Program-made: the position numbers and the translations under genes | From: an uncultured Prevotellaceae bacterium | GTDB lineage: Bacteria; Bacteroidota; Bacteroidia; Bacteroidales; Bacteroidaceae | Assembly (NCBI GenBank): GCA_946405695.1 | Contig: CAMJIA010000017.1 | Coordinates: 1 to 29,978, forward strand | Reading direction: 5' to 3' | Length of the DNA stretch: 29,978 nt | Shown: one piece after another, positions 8,015-15,655 of the stretch | Layout: each line of letters starts with the position of its first letter | How positions within the stretch are numbered: the first letter of the stretch is position 1 | The notes under the pieces: model-generated | What the model was told of the DNA's origin: nothing | The model's input: the letters and a program-made list of their open reading frames with translations, nothing else | Database searches by the model: none

Positions 8015-8030
8015 AATATAACGTTATATT
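8015..8030. promoter_or_regulatory. 16-bp perfect palindrome in the leader of the IMPCH-mre operon
   Basis: AATATAACGTTATATT is its own reverse complement. It lies between the predicted transcription start (about 8001) and the ATG at 8037. It could be an operator or an AT-rich hairpin; neither is established. The core ATAACGTTAT recurs at 14446-14455, after rodA. Confidence 0.45.
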
Positions 8031-8036
8031 ATTTTT

Positions 8037-8630
8037 ATGGCAGAGACAAAAAAAATTAAGACTGCGCTCATCTCTGTATTCCACAAGGATGGGCTGGAAG
8101 AGTTGTTGAAGAAGTTGAATGATGAGGGTGTGAAGTTCCTGTCGACAGGTGGTACGCAGACTTTCATCGAGTCGTTGGGCTATGAGTGCCAGAAGGTGGA
8201 GGACGTGACAACGTATCCTTCTATCCTTGGTGGTCGTGTGAAGACCCTGCATCCGAAGGTGTTCGGAGGTATTCTGGCTCGTCGCGACAACGAGGGTGAC
8301 CGTGAGCAGATGGCTCAGTATGAGATTCCTGAGATCGATTTGGTCATCGTTGACCTTTACCCCTTCGAACAGACTGTTGCCAGCGGTGCCAGTGAGGAAG
8401 ATATCATTGAGAAGATTGATATAGGTGGTATCTCACTGATTCGTGCCGGTGCCAAGAACTTCAATGATGTCGTCATCGTGCCCTCAAAGGCTGAGTATAG
8501 CGTTTTGCTTGATATCTTGAATAAGCAGGGCGCTGAGACCACGAAGGCTCAGCGTCGCATGTTCGCTACTCGTGCCTTTGGTGTCAGCTCACACTATGAT
8601 ACCGCCATCCACGCTTGGTTTGAAAAGTAG
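8037..8630 (+). CDS. purH: stand-alone IMP cyclohydrolase (PurH N-terminal domain)
   Basis: This 197-residue protein matches only the N-terminal, MGS-like IMP cyclohydrolase domain of PurH, which closes FAICAR to IMP in the last step of de novo purine synthesis. Visible motifs are LSTGGTQTFIE (phosphate binding), GGRVKTLHPKVFGGILARR (including the catalytic Lys region), VDLYPFEQTVA and EKIDIGGISLIRAGAKNF. Classical PurH has about 510-530 residues with a C-terminal AICAR transformylase. Here the stop falls exactly at the domain boundary, and the 38 bp to mreB hold no remnant of the second domain. The formyl-transfer step must be encoded elsewhere. I recall separate IMP cyclohydrolase genes being annotated in Bacteroidetes. 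The gene sits at the head of the mre operon. Confidence 0.9.
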   Translation: MAETKKIKTALISVFHKDGLEELLKKLNDEGVKFLSTGGTQTFIESLGYECQKVEDVTTYPSILGGRVKTLHPKVFGGILARRDNEGDREQMAQYEIPEIDLVIVDLYPFEQTVASGASEEDIIEKIDIGGISLIRAGAKNFNDVVIVPSKAEYSVLLDILNKQGAETTKAQRRMFATRAFGVSSHYDTAIHAWFEK

Positions 8631-8668
8631 AAGTTAAGAAGATATAGTAGTTAAAGTAGTTAAGAAGA

Positions 8669-9691
8669 ATGGGATTTTTTAGTTTTGTCCAGGAAATAGC
8701 CATGGACCTTGGAACGGCTAACACTATCATTATCAGTGATGATAAGATTGTGGTTGACGAGCCGTCAGTAGTAGCCCTTGACCGCCATACCGACAAGATG
8801 ATTGCCGTAGGTTCGCGGGCTAAGATGATGTATGAAAAGACACATGACAACATCCGCACCGTTCGCCCGTTGCGTGATGGTGTGATTGCCGACTTCTCTG
8901 CCTGTGAGCAGATGATGCGCGGCCTCATTAAGATGGTGCATACAGGCAGTCGTCTGTTCTCACCCTCACTGCGTATGGTGATTGGTGTACCCTCAGGTTC
9001 TACTGAGGTGGAGTTGCGTGCTGTACGCGACTCTGCAGAACATGCAGATGGTCGTGACGTATATCTGATTTTCGAGCCGATGGCTGCCGCTATCGGTATT
9101 GGTATCGATGTAGAGGCTCCAGAGGGTAACATGATTGTTGACATCGGTGGTGGTTCTACAGAGATTGCCGTCATCTCACTGGGCGGTATCGTTAGCAACA
9201 ACTCTATCCGTACCGCTGGTGACGACCTTACAGCCGATATCCAGGAGTATATGTCCCGTCAGCATAACGTGAAGGTTTCTGAGCGTATGGCTGAACGTAT
9301 CAAGATTGCCGTAGGTTCAGCACTCACTGATCTGGGCGATGAGGCTCCTGAGGATTATGTCGTTCACGGTCCTAACCGTATCACGGCCCTGCCTATGGAG
9401 GTTCCCGTATGTTATCAGGAGATTGCCCACTGTCTGGACAAGACCGTCGCAAAGATTGAGAATGCTGTGCTCTCTGCACTGGAGAATACACCTCCCGAGC
9501 TGTATGCCGACATCGTGAAGAACGGTATCTGGCTGGCAGGTGGTGGTGCCCTGCTGCGCGGTCTGGATCGTCGTCTGGAGGCTAAGATCAATATCCCCTT
9601 CCATATTGCTGAAGATCCGTTGCACTCTGTTGCCAAGGGCGCCGGTATCGCCTTGAAGAACGTCAACCGCTTCACATTCTTGATGAGATAA
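8669..9691 (+). CDS. mreB: rod shape-determining protein MreB
   Basis: 340 residues, the usual length for this bacterial actin homologue. Nucleotide-binding motifs of the actin/Hsp70 fold are present: phosphate 1 AMDLGTANTIII, VDEPSVVALD, phosphate 2 DIGGGSTEIAVISLGG, the connecting EPMAAAIGIGIDV, and the adenosine motif LAGGGALLRGLD. The N-terminus MGFFSFVQE can act as the membrane-attachment helix. MreB filaments under the inner membrane guide the elongasome and cell-wall insertion. mreC follows after 8 bp, then mreD, mrdA and rodA. The 38-bp gap from IMP cyclohydrolase contains an exact 11-bp direct repeat (AGTTAAGAAGA at 8632 and 8658) but no promoter box. Confidence 0.97.
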   Translation: MGFFSFVQEIAMDLGTANTIIISDDKIVVDEPSVVALDRHTDKMIAVGSRAKMMYEKTHDNIRTVRPLRDGVIADFSACEQMMRGLIKMVHTGSRLFSPSLRMVIGVPSGSTEVELRAVRDSAEHADGRDVYLIFEPMAAAIGIGIDVEAPEGNMIVDIGGGSTEIAVISLGGIVSNNSIRTAGDDLTADIQEYMSRQHNVKVSERMAERIKIAVGSALTDLGDEAPEDYVVHGPNRITALPMEVPVCYQEIAHCLDKTVAKIENAVLSALENTPPELYADIVKNGIWLAGGGALLRGLDRRLEAKINIPFHIAEDPLHSVAKGAGIALKNVNRFTFLMR

Positions 9692-9699
9692 ACAGGTAG

Positions 9700-10569
9700 A
9701 TGAAGAATCTTCTGGAGTTTCTCAGTCGTCACTACCACTGGCTGATTTTCGTATTCCTAGAAGCGGTGAGCCTGACGTTGCTGTTCAGCTATAATAGCTA
9801 TCATAACAGCGTGTGGTTCTCGTCTGCCAACGCACTGACCGGCCGCTTCTATCAGTGGACATCAGCTGTGGAGTCGTATTTCTCATTGACAAAAGTGAAT
9901 GAGGACCTGACGCTTCGCAACTATTACCTGGAGCGTCAGGTGAACCAGTTACGACGATTGTATGGCGAGGCAACTCAGGAGAAGGATCCTCAGGAACAGA
10001 AAGGCCTGGACTCGCTGAGCCGTTATCAGCTTATTCCTGCTAAAGTGGTGAGCAACGAGTTGGGCAAGAGAGACAACCTGATGACCATTGACAAGGGTAA
10101 GGACGATGGTGTAGAGGTTGGCATGGGCGTGGCCTGTGGGCGTGGCGTGGTAGGTGTTACCTATCTGGTGTCTGACCACTATAGTGTGGTCATTCCCGTA
10201 TTGAATACTTATGCCTCACGCATCAGCTGTGCCATCCGTGGCTATGGCTATTTTGGTGTGCTGCGCTGGTATGGCGAAGATGCTGGCTATGCCTATGTTG
10301 AGGATATTCCTCGTCATGCTCGTTTCAAGCGTGGCGACTGGGTGGAGACGAATGGTTATTCGAGCATATTTCCTCCAGGGGTTCTGGTGGGGCAGATTGT
10401 GGAGGTTTACAATGCCCGTGATGGTTTGTCGTATAAGCTAAAGGTACGTCTGTCGACTGATTTCGGCAATGTGCGCGACGTGGTGGTTATTAGTGACCGC
10501 TCTATTGCTGCTCGCATGCGTCTCATGCAGGCTGCCCGCGATTCGCTGAAATTAAATGTAAGAGAATAG
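9700..10569 (+). CDS. mreC: rod shape-determining protein MreC
   Basis: 289 residues with one N-terminal transmembrane helix (about residues 14-31, WLIFVFLEAVSLTLLF), a periplasmic coiled coil near 65-100, then two beta-barrel domains. The MreC hallmark segments are present: LIPAKVVSNELGKRDNLMTIDKG, then a Gly/Val-rich turn (GVEVGMGVACGRGVVG), and later GDWVETNGYSSIFPPGVLVGQIV. MreC is the bitopic periplasmic scaffold that activates PBP2-RodA. The gene starts 8 bp after mreB and ends 8 bp before mreD. Confidence 0.95.
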   Translation: MKNLLEFLSRHYHWLIFVFLEAVSLTLLFSYNSYHNSVWFSSANALTGRFYQWTSAVESYFSLTKVNEDLTLRNYYLERQVNQLRRLYGEATQEKDPQEQKGLDSLSRYQLIPAKVVSNELGKRDNLMTIDKGKDDGVEVGMGVACGRGVVGVTYLVSDHYSVVIPVLNTYASRISCAIRGYGYFGVLRWYGEDAGYAYVEDIPRHARFKRGDWVETNGYSSIFPPGVLVGQIVEVYNARDGLSYKLKVRLSTDFGNVRDVVVISDRSIAARMRLMQAARDSLKLNVRE

Positions 10570-10577
10570 TAAAAAGG

Positions 10578-11078
10578 ATGTCTGCAGATTTCTTTAAACG
10601 GTTAGGGTGGTTCACCCTGTTTTTCCTGGCACAGGTCATCGTGTTAGGACGCATCCATCTGTTCCATTATGCCACACCACTGCTCTATGTTTATTTTGTG
10701 GCTATGTTTCCGCGAAACTATGAGAAATGGGCCGTGTTACTATGGAGTTTTCTGTTGGGCTTGCTCATCGACATCTTCTCGAACACTCCAGGTTTGGCAG
10801 CGGCATCGCTCACAATAATAGCAGCTGTCCAACCATACTATCTGGAACTCTACGTACCGCGTGACTCTGCCGACAACCTGATTCCGTCGATAAAGACGCT
10901 TGGTCCGCTAAAGTATGCCTACTACATCGTGCCCATGGTGCTGCTCTATTGCCTGCTGTTCTATAGTCTGGAGATGTTCACCTTCTTCAATGCCCTCTAT
11001 TGGCTGATGTGTGTGGTGGGTAGTACCATTTTGACATTGGTCCTGATTTTTACCATTGAGATTGGTAAGAAACATTGA
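10578..11078 (+). CDS. mreD: rod shape-determining membrane protein MreD
   Basis: 166 residues, almost entirely hydrophobic, with five or six predicted membrane helices; the length is typical of MreD. The segment GLLIDIFSNTPGLAAASLTIIA matches the conserved MreD core (Gly/Leu-rich helix followed by Asp and a small-residue loop). No enzymatic motifs. It is the integral membrane partner of MreC. Primary sequence is weakly conserved in this family, so the call leans on its position between mreC and mrdA as well as the core motif. Confidence 0.93.
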   Translation: MSADFFKRLGWFTLFFLAQVIVLGRIHLFHYATPLLYVYFVAMFPRNYEKWAVLLWSFLLGLLIDIFSNTPGLAAASLTIIAAVQPYYLELYVPRDSADNLIPSIKTLGPLKYAYYIVPMVLLYCLLFYSLEMFTFFNALYWLMCVVGSTILTLVLIFTIEIGKKH

Positions 11079-11097
11079 GATTGGTACTTGACAAGCT

Positions 11098-12951
11098 ATG
11101 AAGGACTATTCACTGGACTACAGACGCTTTGTGATTGGTGGTGTGGCACTGCTCATCGTAGTGATTTACATCATCCGACTCTTCATGCTCCAGATTACCA
11201 GTGATGACTACAAGAAGAGTGCCGACTCGAACGCTTTCTTGAAGAAAATCGAATACCCTTCTCGTGGTGGTATTTACGATCGCAATGGTAAACTGCTGGT
11301 GTATAACCAGCCGGCCTATGATATTATGGTGGTGATGAATGAGGCTAAGGACCATCTGGATACTCTCGATCTCTGCGAGGCACTGAACATTACTCGTGAG
11401 GACTTCGACCATCGTATGGAGACCATCAAGGACCGTAACAAGAATCCAGGCTATTCGCGTTTTACCCAACAGTTATTTATGAGTCAGCTGTCGGAGGCTG
11501 ACTTCAGCGTCTTCCAAGAGAAAATGTTTCGTTTCCCTGGCTTCTATATCCAGCGCCGTTCCATCCGTCAGTATCGCTATCCCCTTGCCGCCCATGTGTT
11601 GGGTGATGTTGCAGAGGTGTCGCCTGCCGACATCGAGGAAGACGACTACTACCAACCTGGCGACTACATAGGTAAACTGGGTGTGGAGCGCAGTTACGAG
11701 AAGCAGTTGCGTGGTGAGAAAGGTATGCAGATTCTGCTGCGTGACGCCCACGGTCGTGTACAGGGCCGTTACCAGAACGGACGTTTCGACCGTCGCGCGG
11801 TAGCTGGCAAGAACCTGACACTCGGACTGGATGCAGATCTGCAGGCTTTAGGTGAACGACTGATGGAAGGAAAAATTGGTTCCATTGTTGCCATCGAACC
11901 CAAGACAGGAGAGGTGTTGTGCATGGTGTCGTCGCCCAGCTACGATCCTCGCATGATGGTGGGTCGCCAGCGCTCGAAGAGTCATCGTCTGCTCAGTCAG
12001 AACGTGTGGAAACCCTTACTGAACCGTAGCATCATGGGACAGTACCCGCCAGGCTCTACCTTTAAGACTACGCAGGGTCTGACGTTCATGACGGAAGGTA
12101 TTCTTCATCCTACACATACTTCCTATCCCTGTGCTCACGGTTTCAACTACAAAGGCTTGCATGTGGGTTGTCATGGACATGCTGCTCCATTGCCTCTTAT
12201 TCCTGCCTTGTCAACATCGTGTAACGGCTACTTTTGCTGGGGGCTCTATTATATGATAGGTGCCAAGAATAAGTATGGTAGTGTGCAGAATGCCATGAAC
12301 ACGTGGCGCGACTATATGGTTAGCATGGGCTTTGGCTATAAGCTGGGTATTGACCTGCCCGGCGAGAAGCGTGGACTGATACCTAATGCGGAGTTCTACG
12401 ACAAGGCGTATAAGGGCTCATGGAACGGACTGACAATTATCTCTATCGCCATCGGTCAGGGTGAGGTCAACGCCACACCATTACAGATAGCCAATCTGGG
12501 TGCTACCATTGCCAATCGCGGATGGTTCATCACGCCACATGTGGTGAAACGCATTCAGGGAGAACAACTAGATTCGCTCTATACGCAGCATCGCCATACC
12601 AAGGCCTCGAAAGAGTCTTATGACTATGTCGTGCAAGGCATGCGTGCCTCAGCTACAGGTGGTACCTGTCATGAGTTGGCGAAATATGACTTCATGGCAT
12701 GTGGCAAGACGGGTACGGCGCAGAATCGTGGTCATGACCATTCGGTATTCATGGGGTTTGCACCGATGGATAAGCCAAAGATAGCTGTTGCTGTCTATGT
12801 GGAGAATGGTGGATGGGGTGCTACCTATGGTGTGCCTATCGGTGGACTTATCATGGAACAGTATATCAATGGTAAACTTTCGGAGGCTTCAAAAAAGAAA
12901 GCTGAGGAGTTCCAAAATAGACATATCTCGTATGGTTCTACGAGCCGATAA
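11098..12951 (+). CDS. mrdA: penicillin-binding protein 2 (elongasome transpeptidase)
   Basis: 617 residues. A membrane anchor lies at about 12-32 and is followed by the PBP dimerisation region (SRGGIYDRNGKLL, about 54-68; YPLAAHVLGDVAEV). The transpeptidase domain contains the three active-site motifs: S320-T-F-K (in PPGSTFKT), S374-C-N, and K537-T-G (CGKTGTAQN). PBP2 cross-links peptidoglycan during lateral growth, paired with the glycosyltransferase RodA encoded 14 bp downstream. The motifs are intact, so the enzyme should be an active beta-lactam target. The second motif is SCN rather than the commoner S-x-N with Ser or Asp in the middle, within family variation. Confidence 0.96.
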   Translation: MKDYSLDYRRFVIGGVALLIVVIYIIRLFMLQITSDDYKKSADSNAFLKKIEYPSRGGIYDRNGKLLVYNQPAYDIMVVMNEAKDHLDTLDLCEALNITREDFDHRMETIKDRNKNPGYSRFTQQLFMSQLSEADFSVFQEKMFRFPGFYIQRRSIRQYRYPLAAHVLGDVAEVSPADIEEDDYYQPGDYIGKLGVERSYEKQLRGEKGMQILLRDAHGRVQGRYQNGRFDRRAVAGKNLTLGLDADLQALGERLMEGKIGSIVAIEPKTGEVLCMVSSPSYDPRMMVGRQRSKSHRLLSQNVWKPLLNRSIMGQYPPGSTFKTTQGLTFMTEGILHPTHTSYPCAHGFNYKGLHVGCHGHAAPLPLIPALSTSCNGYFCWGLYYMIGAKNKYGSVQNAMNTWRDYMVSMGFGYKLGIDLPGEKRGLIPNAEFYDKAYKGSWNGLTIISIAIGQGEVNATPLQIANLGATIANRGWFITPHVVKRIQGEQLDSLYTQHRHTKASKESYDYVVQGMRASATGGTCHELAKYDFMACGKTGTAQNRGHDHSVFMGFAPMDKPKIAVAVYVENGGWGATYGVPIGGLIMEQYINGKLSEASKKKAEEFQNRHISYGSTSR

Positions 12952-12965
12952 TTGTGAATTAAGAG

Positions 12966-14417
12966 ATGGAAGCAGATAGGAGACAACAAAGCGTACTGCG
13001 CAATATAGATTGGTGGACGGTGATTATCTACATCGCCCTGCTGTCGTTTGGTTGGATAAGTGTCTGTGGAGCCAGCTATTCGTATGGTGAGACCGATATC
13101 TTCTCGCTGTCGACTCGCTCTGGAATGCAGATTGTCTGGATAGGTACCAGTATTATGCTGGGCATTATTGTGCTATTGCTTGATGACAGGATATACGATA
13201 CTTTTTCTTATGTCATCTATGCTTTGTTATTGCTATTGCTCTTTGCCACCATCTTCAATCCGCATAGTATCAAGGGTTCCAGGTCGTGGCTGGTATTAGG
13301 ACCATTGCGTCTGCAACCAGCTGAGTTTGCAAAGTTTGCCACAGCCTTGGCGCTTGCCAAACTGATGTCCATCTATGGTTATAACATCCAGCAGTGGCGC
13401 CATTTTGGTGCTGCGCTGTTGGTTATTCTGTTGCCAATGCTGTGTATCGTTCTGCAGCGTGAAACGGGGTCGGCATTGGTATACCTGTCTTTTTTCCTCA
13501 TGTTCTATCGCGAGGGTATGGCAGGCAGTATCTTGTTTACGGGTGTTGCTATGGTGGTCTATTTCGTGGTGGGCATTCGTTATGCTGATGTCGCTATGGG
13601 TACATCGTCAGCGATGGTTGGACCTTTTGCTGTGATGGTACTCATCCAACTATTCTCTATCGGCATGGTATGGACCTACTGTCATCGTAAGTTAGCATGG
13701 CGTATGCTGCTGTGCTCCGTGGGAGTAACGTTGCTGTCACTGCCATTGCTGGCTTTTGGTGTTAATATTGTCTATATCCAGATTGCACAGGTCGTCATCC
13801 TGATAGGTTATCTGTTCGTTCAGGCGCTGTCCTCACGTATCAGAAACTATTTCTTCATAGCCCTCTTTGCACTGGGTTCGGGATTGTTCTACTATGGTGC
13901 CGACTTCATCATGCAGAACGTCATGGAACCTCACCAGCGTTCACGTATCAATGTGTTACTGGGACTCGACGAGGATTTGCGTGGTGCAGGATATAATGTT
14001 CATCAGTCAGAGATTGCCATCGGTTCTGGTGGCCTACAGGGCAAGGGTTTTCTAAATGGTACACAGACGAAGTTGAAGTTCGTGCCTGAGCAGGATACGG
14101 ACTTTATCTTCTGTACGGTTGGTGAGGAAGAGGGTTTCCTGGGCTCTGCAGGTGTACTGCTGCTGTTCTTGGCGTTAATATGGCGACTAATCTATCTGTC
14201 AGAGCGCCAGCCTATGCGCTTTGGCAGGGTTTATGGTTATTGCGTGCTGAGCATCTTCCTGTTTCATGTCTTTATTAATGTGGGTATGGTGCTCGGACTG
14301 ACACCCGTTATTGGCATCCCCCTGCCATTCTTTAGCTATGGTGGTTCTTCGCTGTGGGGCTTCACCTTGCTTCTGTTTATTTTCCTGCGTTTGGATGCCT
14401 CACGCCGATTGTCGTAA
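12966..14417 (+). CDS. rodA: peptidoglycan glycosyltransferase RodA (SEDS family)
   Basis: 483 residues with about ten membrane helices. SEDS signatures: KGSRSWLVLGPLRLQPAEF at about 103-121, GSGGLQGKGFLNGTQTKL, then VPEQDTDFIFC containing Asp379, the probable catalytic Asp, and near the end LTPVIGIPLPFFSYGGSSL. RodA polymerises lipid II glycan strands with PBP2. It is over 100 residues longer than E. coli RodA (370); the extra length lies in the middle membrane region (about residues 210-300). It closes the operon; a two-way terminator lies 46 bp downstream. Confidence 0.95.
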   Translation: MEADRRQQSVLRNIDWWTVIIYIALLSFGWISVCGASYSYGETDIFSLSTRSGMQIVWIGTSIMLGIIVLLLDDRIYDTFSYVIYALLLLLLFATIFNPHSIKGSRSWLVLGPLRLQPAEFAKFATALALAKLMSIYGYNIQQWRHFGAALLVILLPMLCIVLQRETGSALVYLSFFLMFYREGMAGSILFTGVAMVVYFVVGIRYADVAMGTSSAMVGPFAVMVLIQLFSIGMVWTYCHRKLAWRMLLCSVGVTLLSLPLLAFGVNIVYIQIAQVVILIGYLFVQALSSRIRNYFFIALFALGSGLFYYGADFIMQNVMEPHQRSRINVLLGLDEDLRGAGYNVHQSEIAIGSGGLQGKGFLNGTQTKLKFVPEQDTDFIFCTVGEEEGFLGSAGVLLLFLALIWRLIYLSERQPMRFGRVYGYCVLSIFLFHVFINVGMVLGLTPVIGIPLPFFSYGGSSLWGFTLLLFIFLRLDASRRLS

Positions 14418-14463
14418 AGAGGCATCGATGATTAGATGTTTCGAAATAACGTTATAACGAAAA

Positions 14464-14492
14464 AGCGGACTACACAAACTGTGCAGTCCGCT
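14464..14492. terminator. two-way terminator hairpin between rodA and the LysM/M23 peptidase gene
   Basis: 13-base arms (14464-14476 and 14480-14492) pair with one mismatch around a 3-base loop; the core is AGCGGACT/AGTCCGCT. A's precede it (a U tract on the minus strand) and an AT-rich stretch follows. It lies between convergent genes ending at 14417 and 14513. Confidence 0.8.
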
Positions 14493-14512
14493 AATATTAT
14501 CTTGTTATTTCT

Positions 14513-15451
14513 TTAGTTGAACTTCAGAATCTGACCGGGCTTCAGCTTTGAATTCTTCTTCAAGTGGTTCAACTTCATGATAGCGTTCACAGAGGTGCCA
14601 CGCTTGCGGGCGATAGAGTAGAGCGTCTCACCCTTGCGAACCTTGTGGAAGCGTGACTCATGCTGATATCTTGCTGCGGGTGCTGCAGAAGCCAACTCAA
14701 CCTCCTCGTTCACATCGCCACCGAATGATGAGCCACCAACACCGCGCAGACGGGTTGCAACGATTGACTCACGCTGGTAGGTATCCTTGTGGAACATGTA
14801 GTAGTCGTCAATGACGTCTTGATTGCGGAAGTCGAACATCAACGCCGGATTAAGAGCTACGCCACAAAGGCGGGTTTCGAAGTGCAGGTGCGAACCTGTG
14901 CTACGACCAGTGTTACCTCCTAATCCGATAACATCACCGGCACGTACCTCCTGGTCTTCCTCGACTAACTGCTCTGACAGGTGACCATAGATAGTCTCCA
15001 GACCGTTGTAGTGACGGATGACGACATACTTACCATAGCCACGACGCTCATAACGCACGATGCGTACCTTACCAGAGAATGCTGCACGGATGGTGTCGCC
15101 AATATAAACCTTGATGTCCAATCCCTTATGCTGGCGTCCCCAACGGGCACCGAAGTTGCTCGTCAATACACGGCTATCAGTAGGCATGCAGAAGTCTTTC
15201 AGTGAGATACGGAAAGAGTCGGGCAACGCCGTTTCCTGGTGTGCGTATTTGTTGCTCCAGTCCTCGTAGAGGTCTTCAGCGGGTGAGTCATAATTTTCGG
15301 TGAATATCAGTCGCTGCAGCGCTACGCTGTCGACTGTCTGCATTTTTCGGTCAATGGGTGCCTGACGTGCCAATAGGTCTTGTCCCATCGTCGGGAGAGT
15401 ACATATTGTTGCTATTGTCAGTATTGCAAATTTCTTGATTTTCTGCATCAT
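14513..15451 (-). CDS. secreted M23 (LytM-type) peptidase with C-terminal LysM domain
   Basis: 312 residues with a signal peptide (KIKKFAILTIATICTLPTMG). The M23 zinc peptidase domain spans about 80-215. It has both metal/catalytic motifs: H108-K-G-L-D112 and H188-L-H190 in GSHLHFE, plus GNTGRSTG before the latter. A LysM domain at about 263-312 (HKVRKGETLYSIARKRGTSV...LKPGQILKFN) should bind peptidoglycan. All metal ligands are present, so it is probably an active cell-wall endopeptidase rather than an EnvC-like activator; that remains an inference. It faces the mre-mrdA-rodA operon but is transcribed separately. Start M1 or M2 (adjacent ATGs at 15451 and 15448) cannot be separated. Confidence 0.92.
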   Translation of the reverse strand: MMQKIKKFAILTIATICTLPTMGQDLLARQAPIDRKMQTVDSVALQRLIFTENYDSPAEDLYEDWSNKYAHQETALPDSFRISLKDFCMPTDSRVLTSNFGARWGRQHKGLDIKVYIGDTIRAAFSGKVRIVRYERRGYGKYVVIRHYNGLETIYGHLSEQLVEEDQEVRAGDVIGLGGNTGRSTGSHLHFETRLCGVALNPALMFDFRNQDVIDDYYMFHKDTYQRESIVATRLRGVGGSSFGGDVNEEVELASAAPAARYQHESRFHKVRKGETLYSIARKRGTSVNAIMKLNHLKKNSKLKPGQILKFN

Positions 15452-15503
15452 TAATTGTTTTAGTTCTTGTTGATTTTCACTCTATTACAGAAATAGAACG
15501 TTG

Positions 15504-15511
15504 CAAAGGTA
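15504..15511 (-). promoter_or_regulatory. predicted -7 box for the LysM/M23 peptidase gene
   Basis: TACCTTTG on the minus strand, 52 bases before the ATG at 15451, inside an AT-rich 204-bp gap. No convincing TTTG upstream. The rest of the gap (15512-15655), downstream of the second histidine kinase, shows no strong terminator. Confidence 0.6.
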
Positions 15512-15655
15512 GTAATTATTATTTAATATTGTATATTTTACAGTGTTGGTTTAAGGTTATTTTGTGTGTTTTAACACTTTTAACTATTAAATAGGGGGTG
15601 GAATGGCTATAAATGCTTGATAATTAACATAAAATGACGAATAATGAAAGAGAAA

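Noticed and set aside
8037..8668. IMP cyclohydrolase as a frameshifted or truncated PurH
   Set aside because: The stop lies at a clean domain boundary and no AICAR transformylase sequence follows in any frame before mreB, so it looks like a genuine single-domain gene.
8632..8668. Exact 11-bp direct repeat AGTTAAGAAGA before mreB
   Set aside because: Purine-rich, short and in a 38-bp gap; it may just be a duplicated ribosome-site-like region and nothing ties it to a function.
8584..9201. 205-codon minus-strand frame over mreB
   Set aside because: MreB on the plus strand has all family motifs; the antisense frame is Ser/Thr/Ile-rich with no domain.
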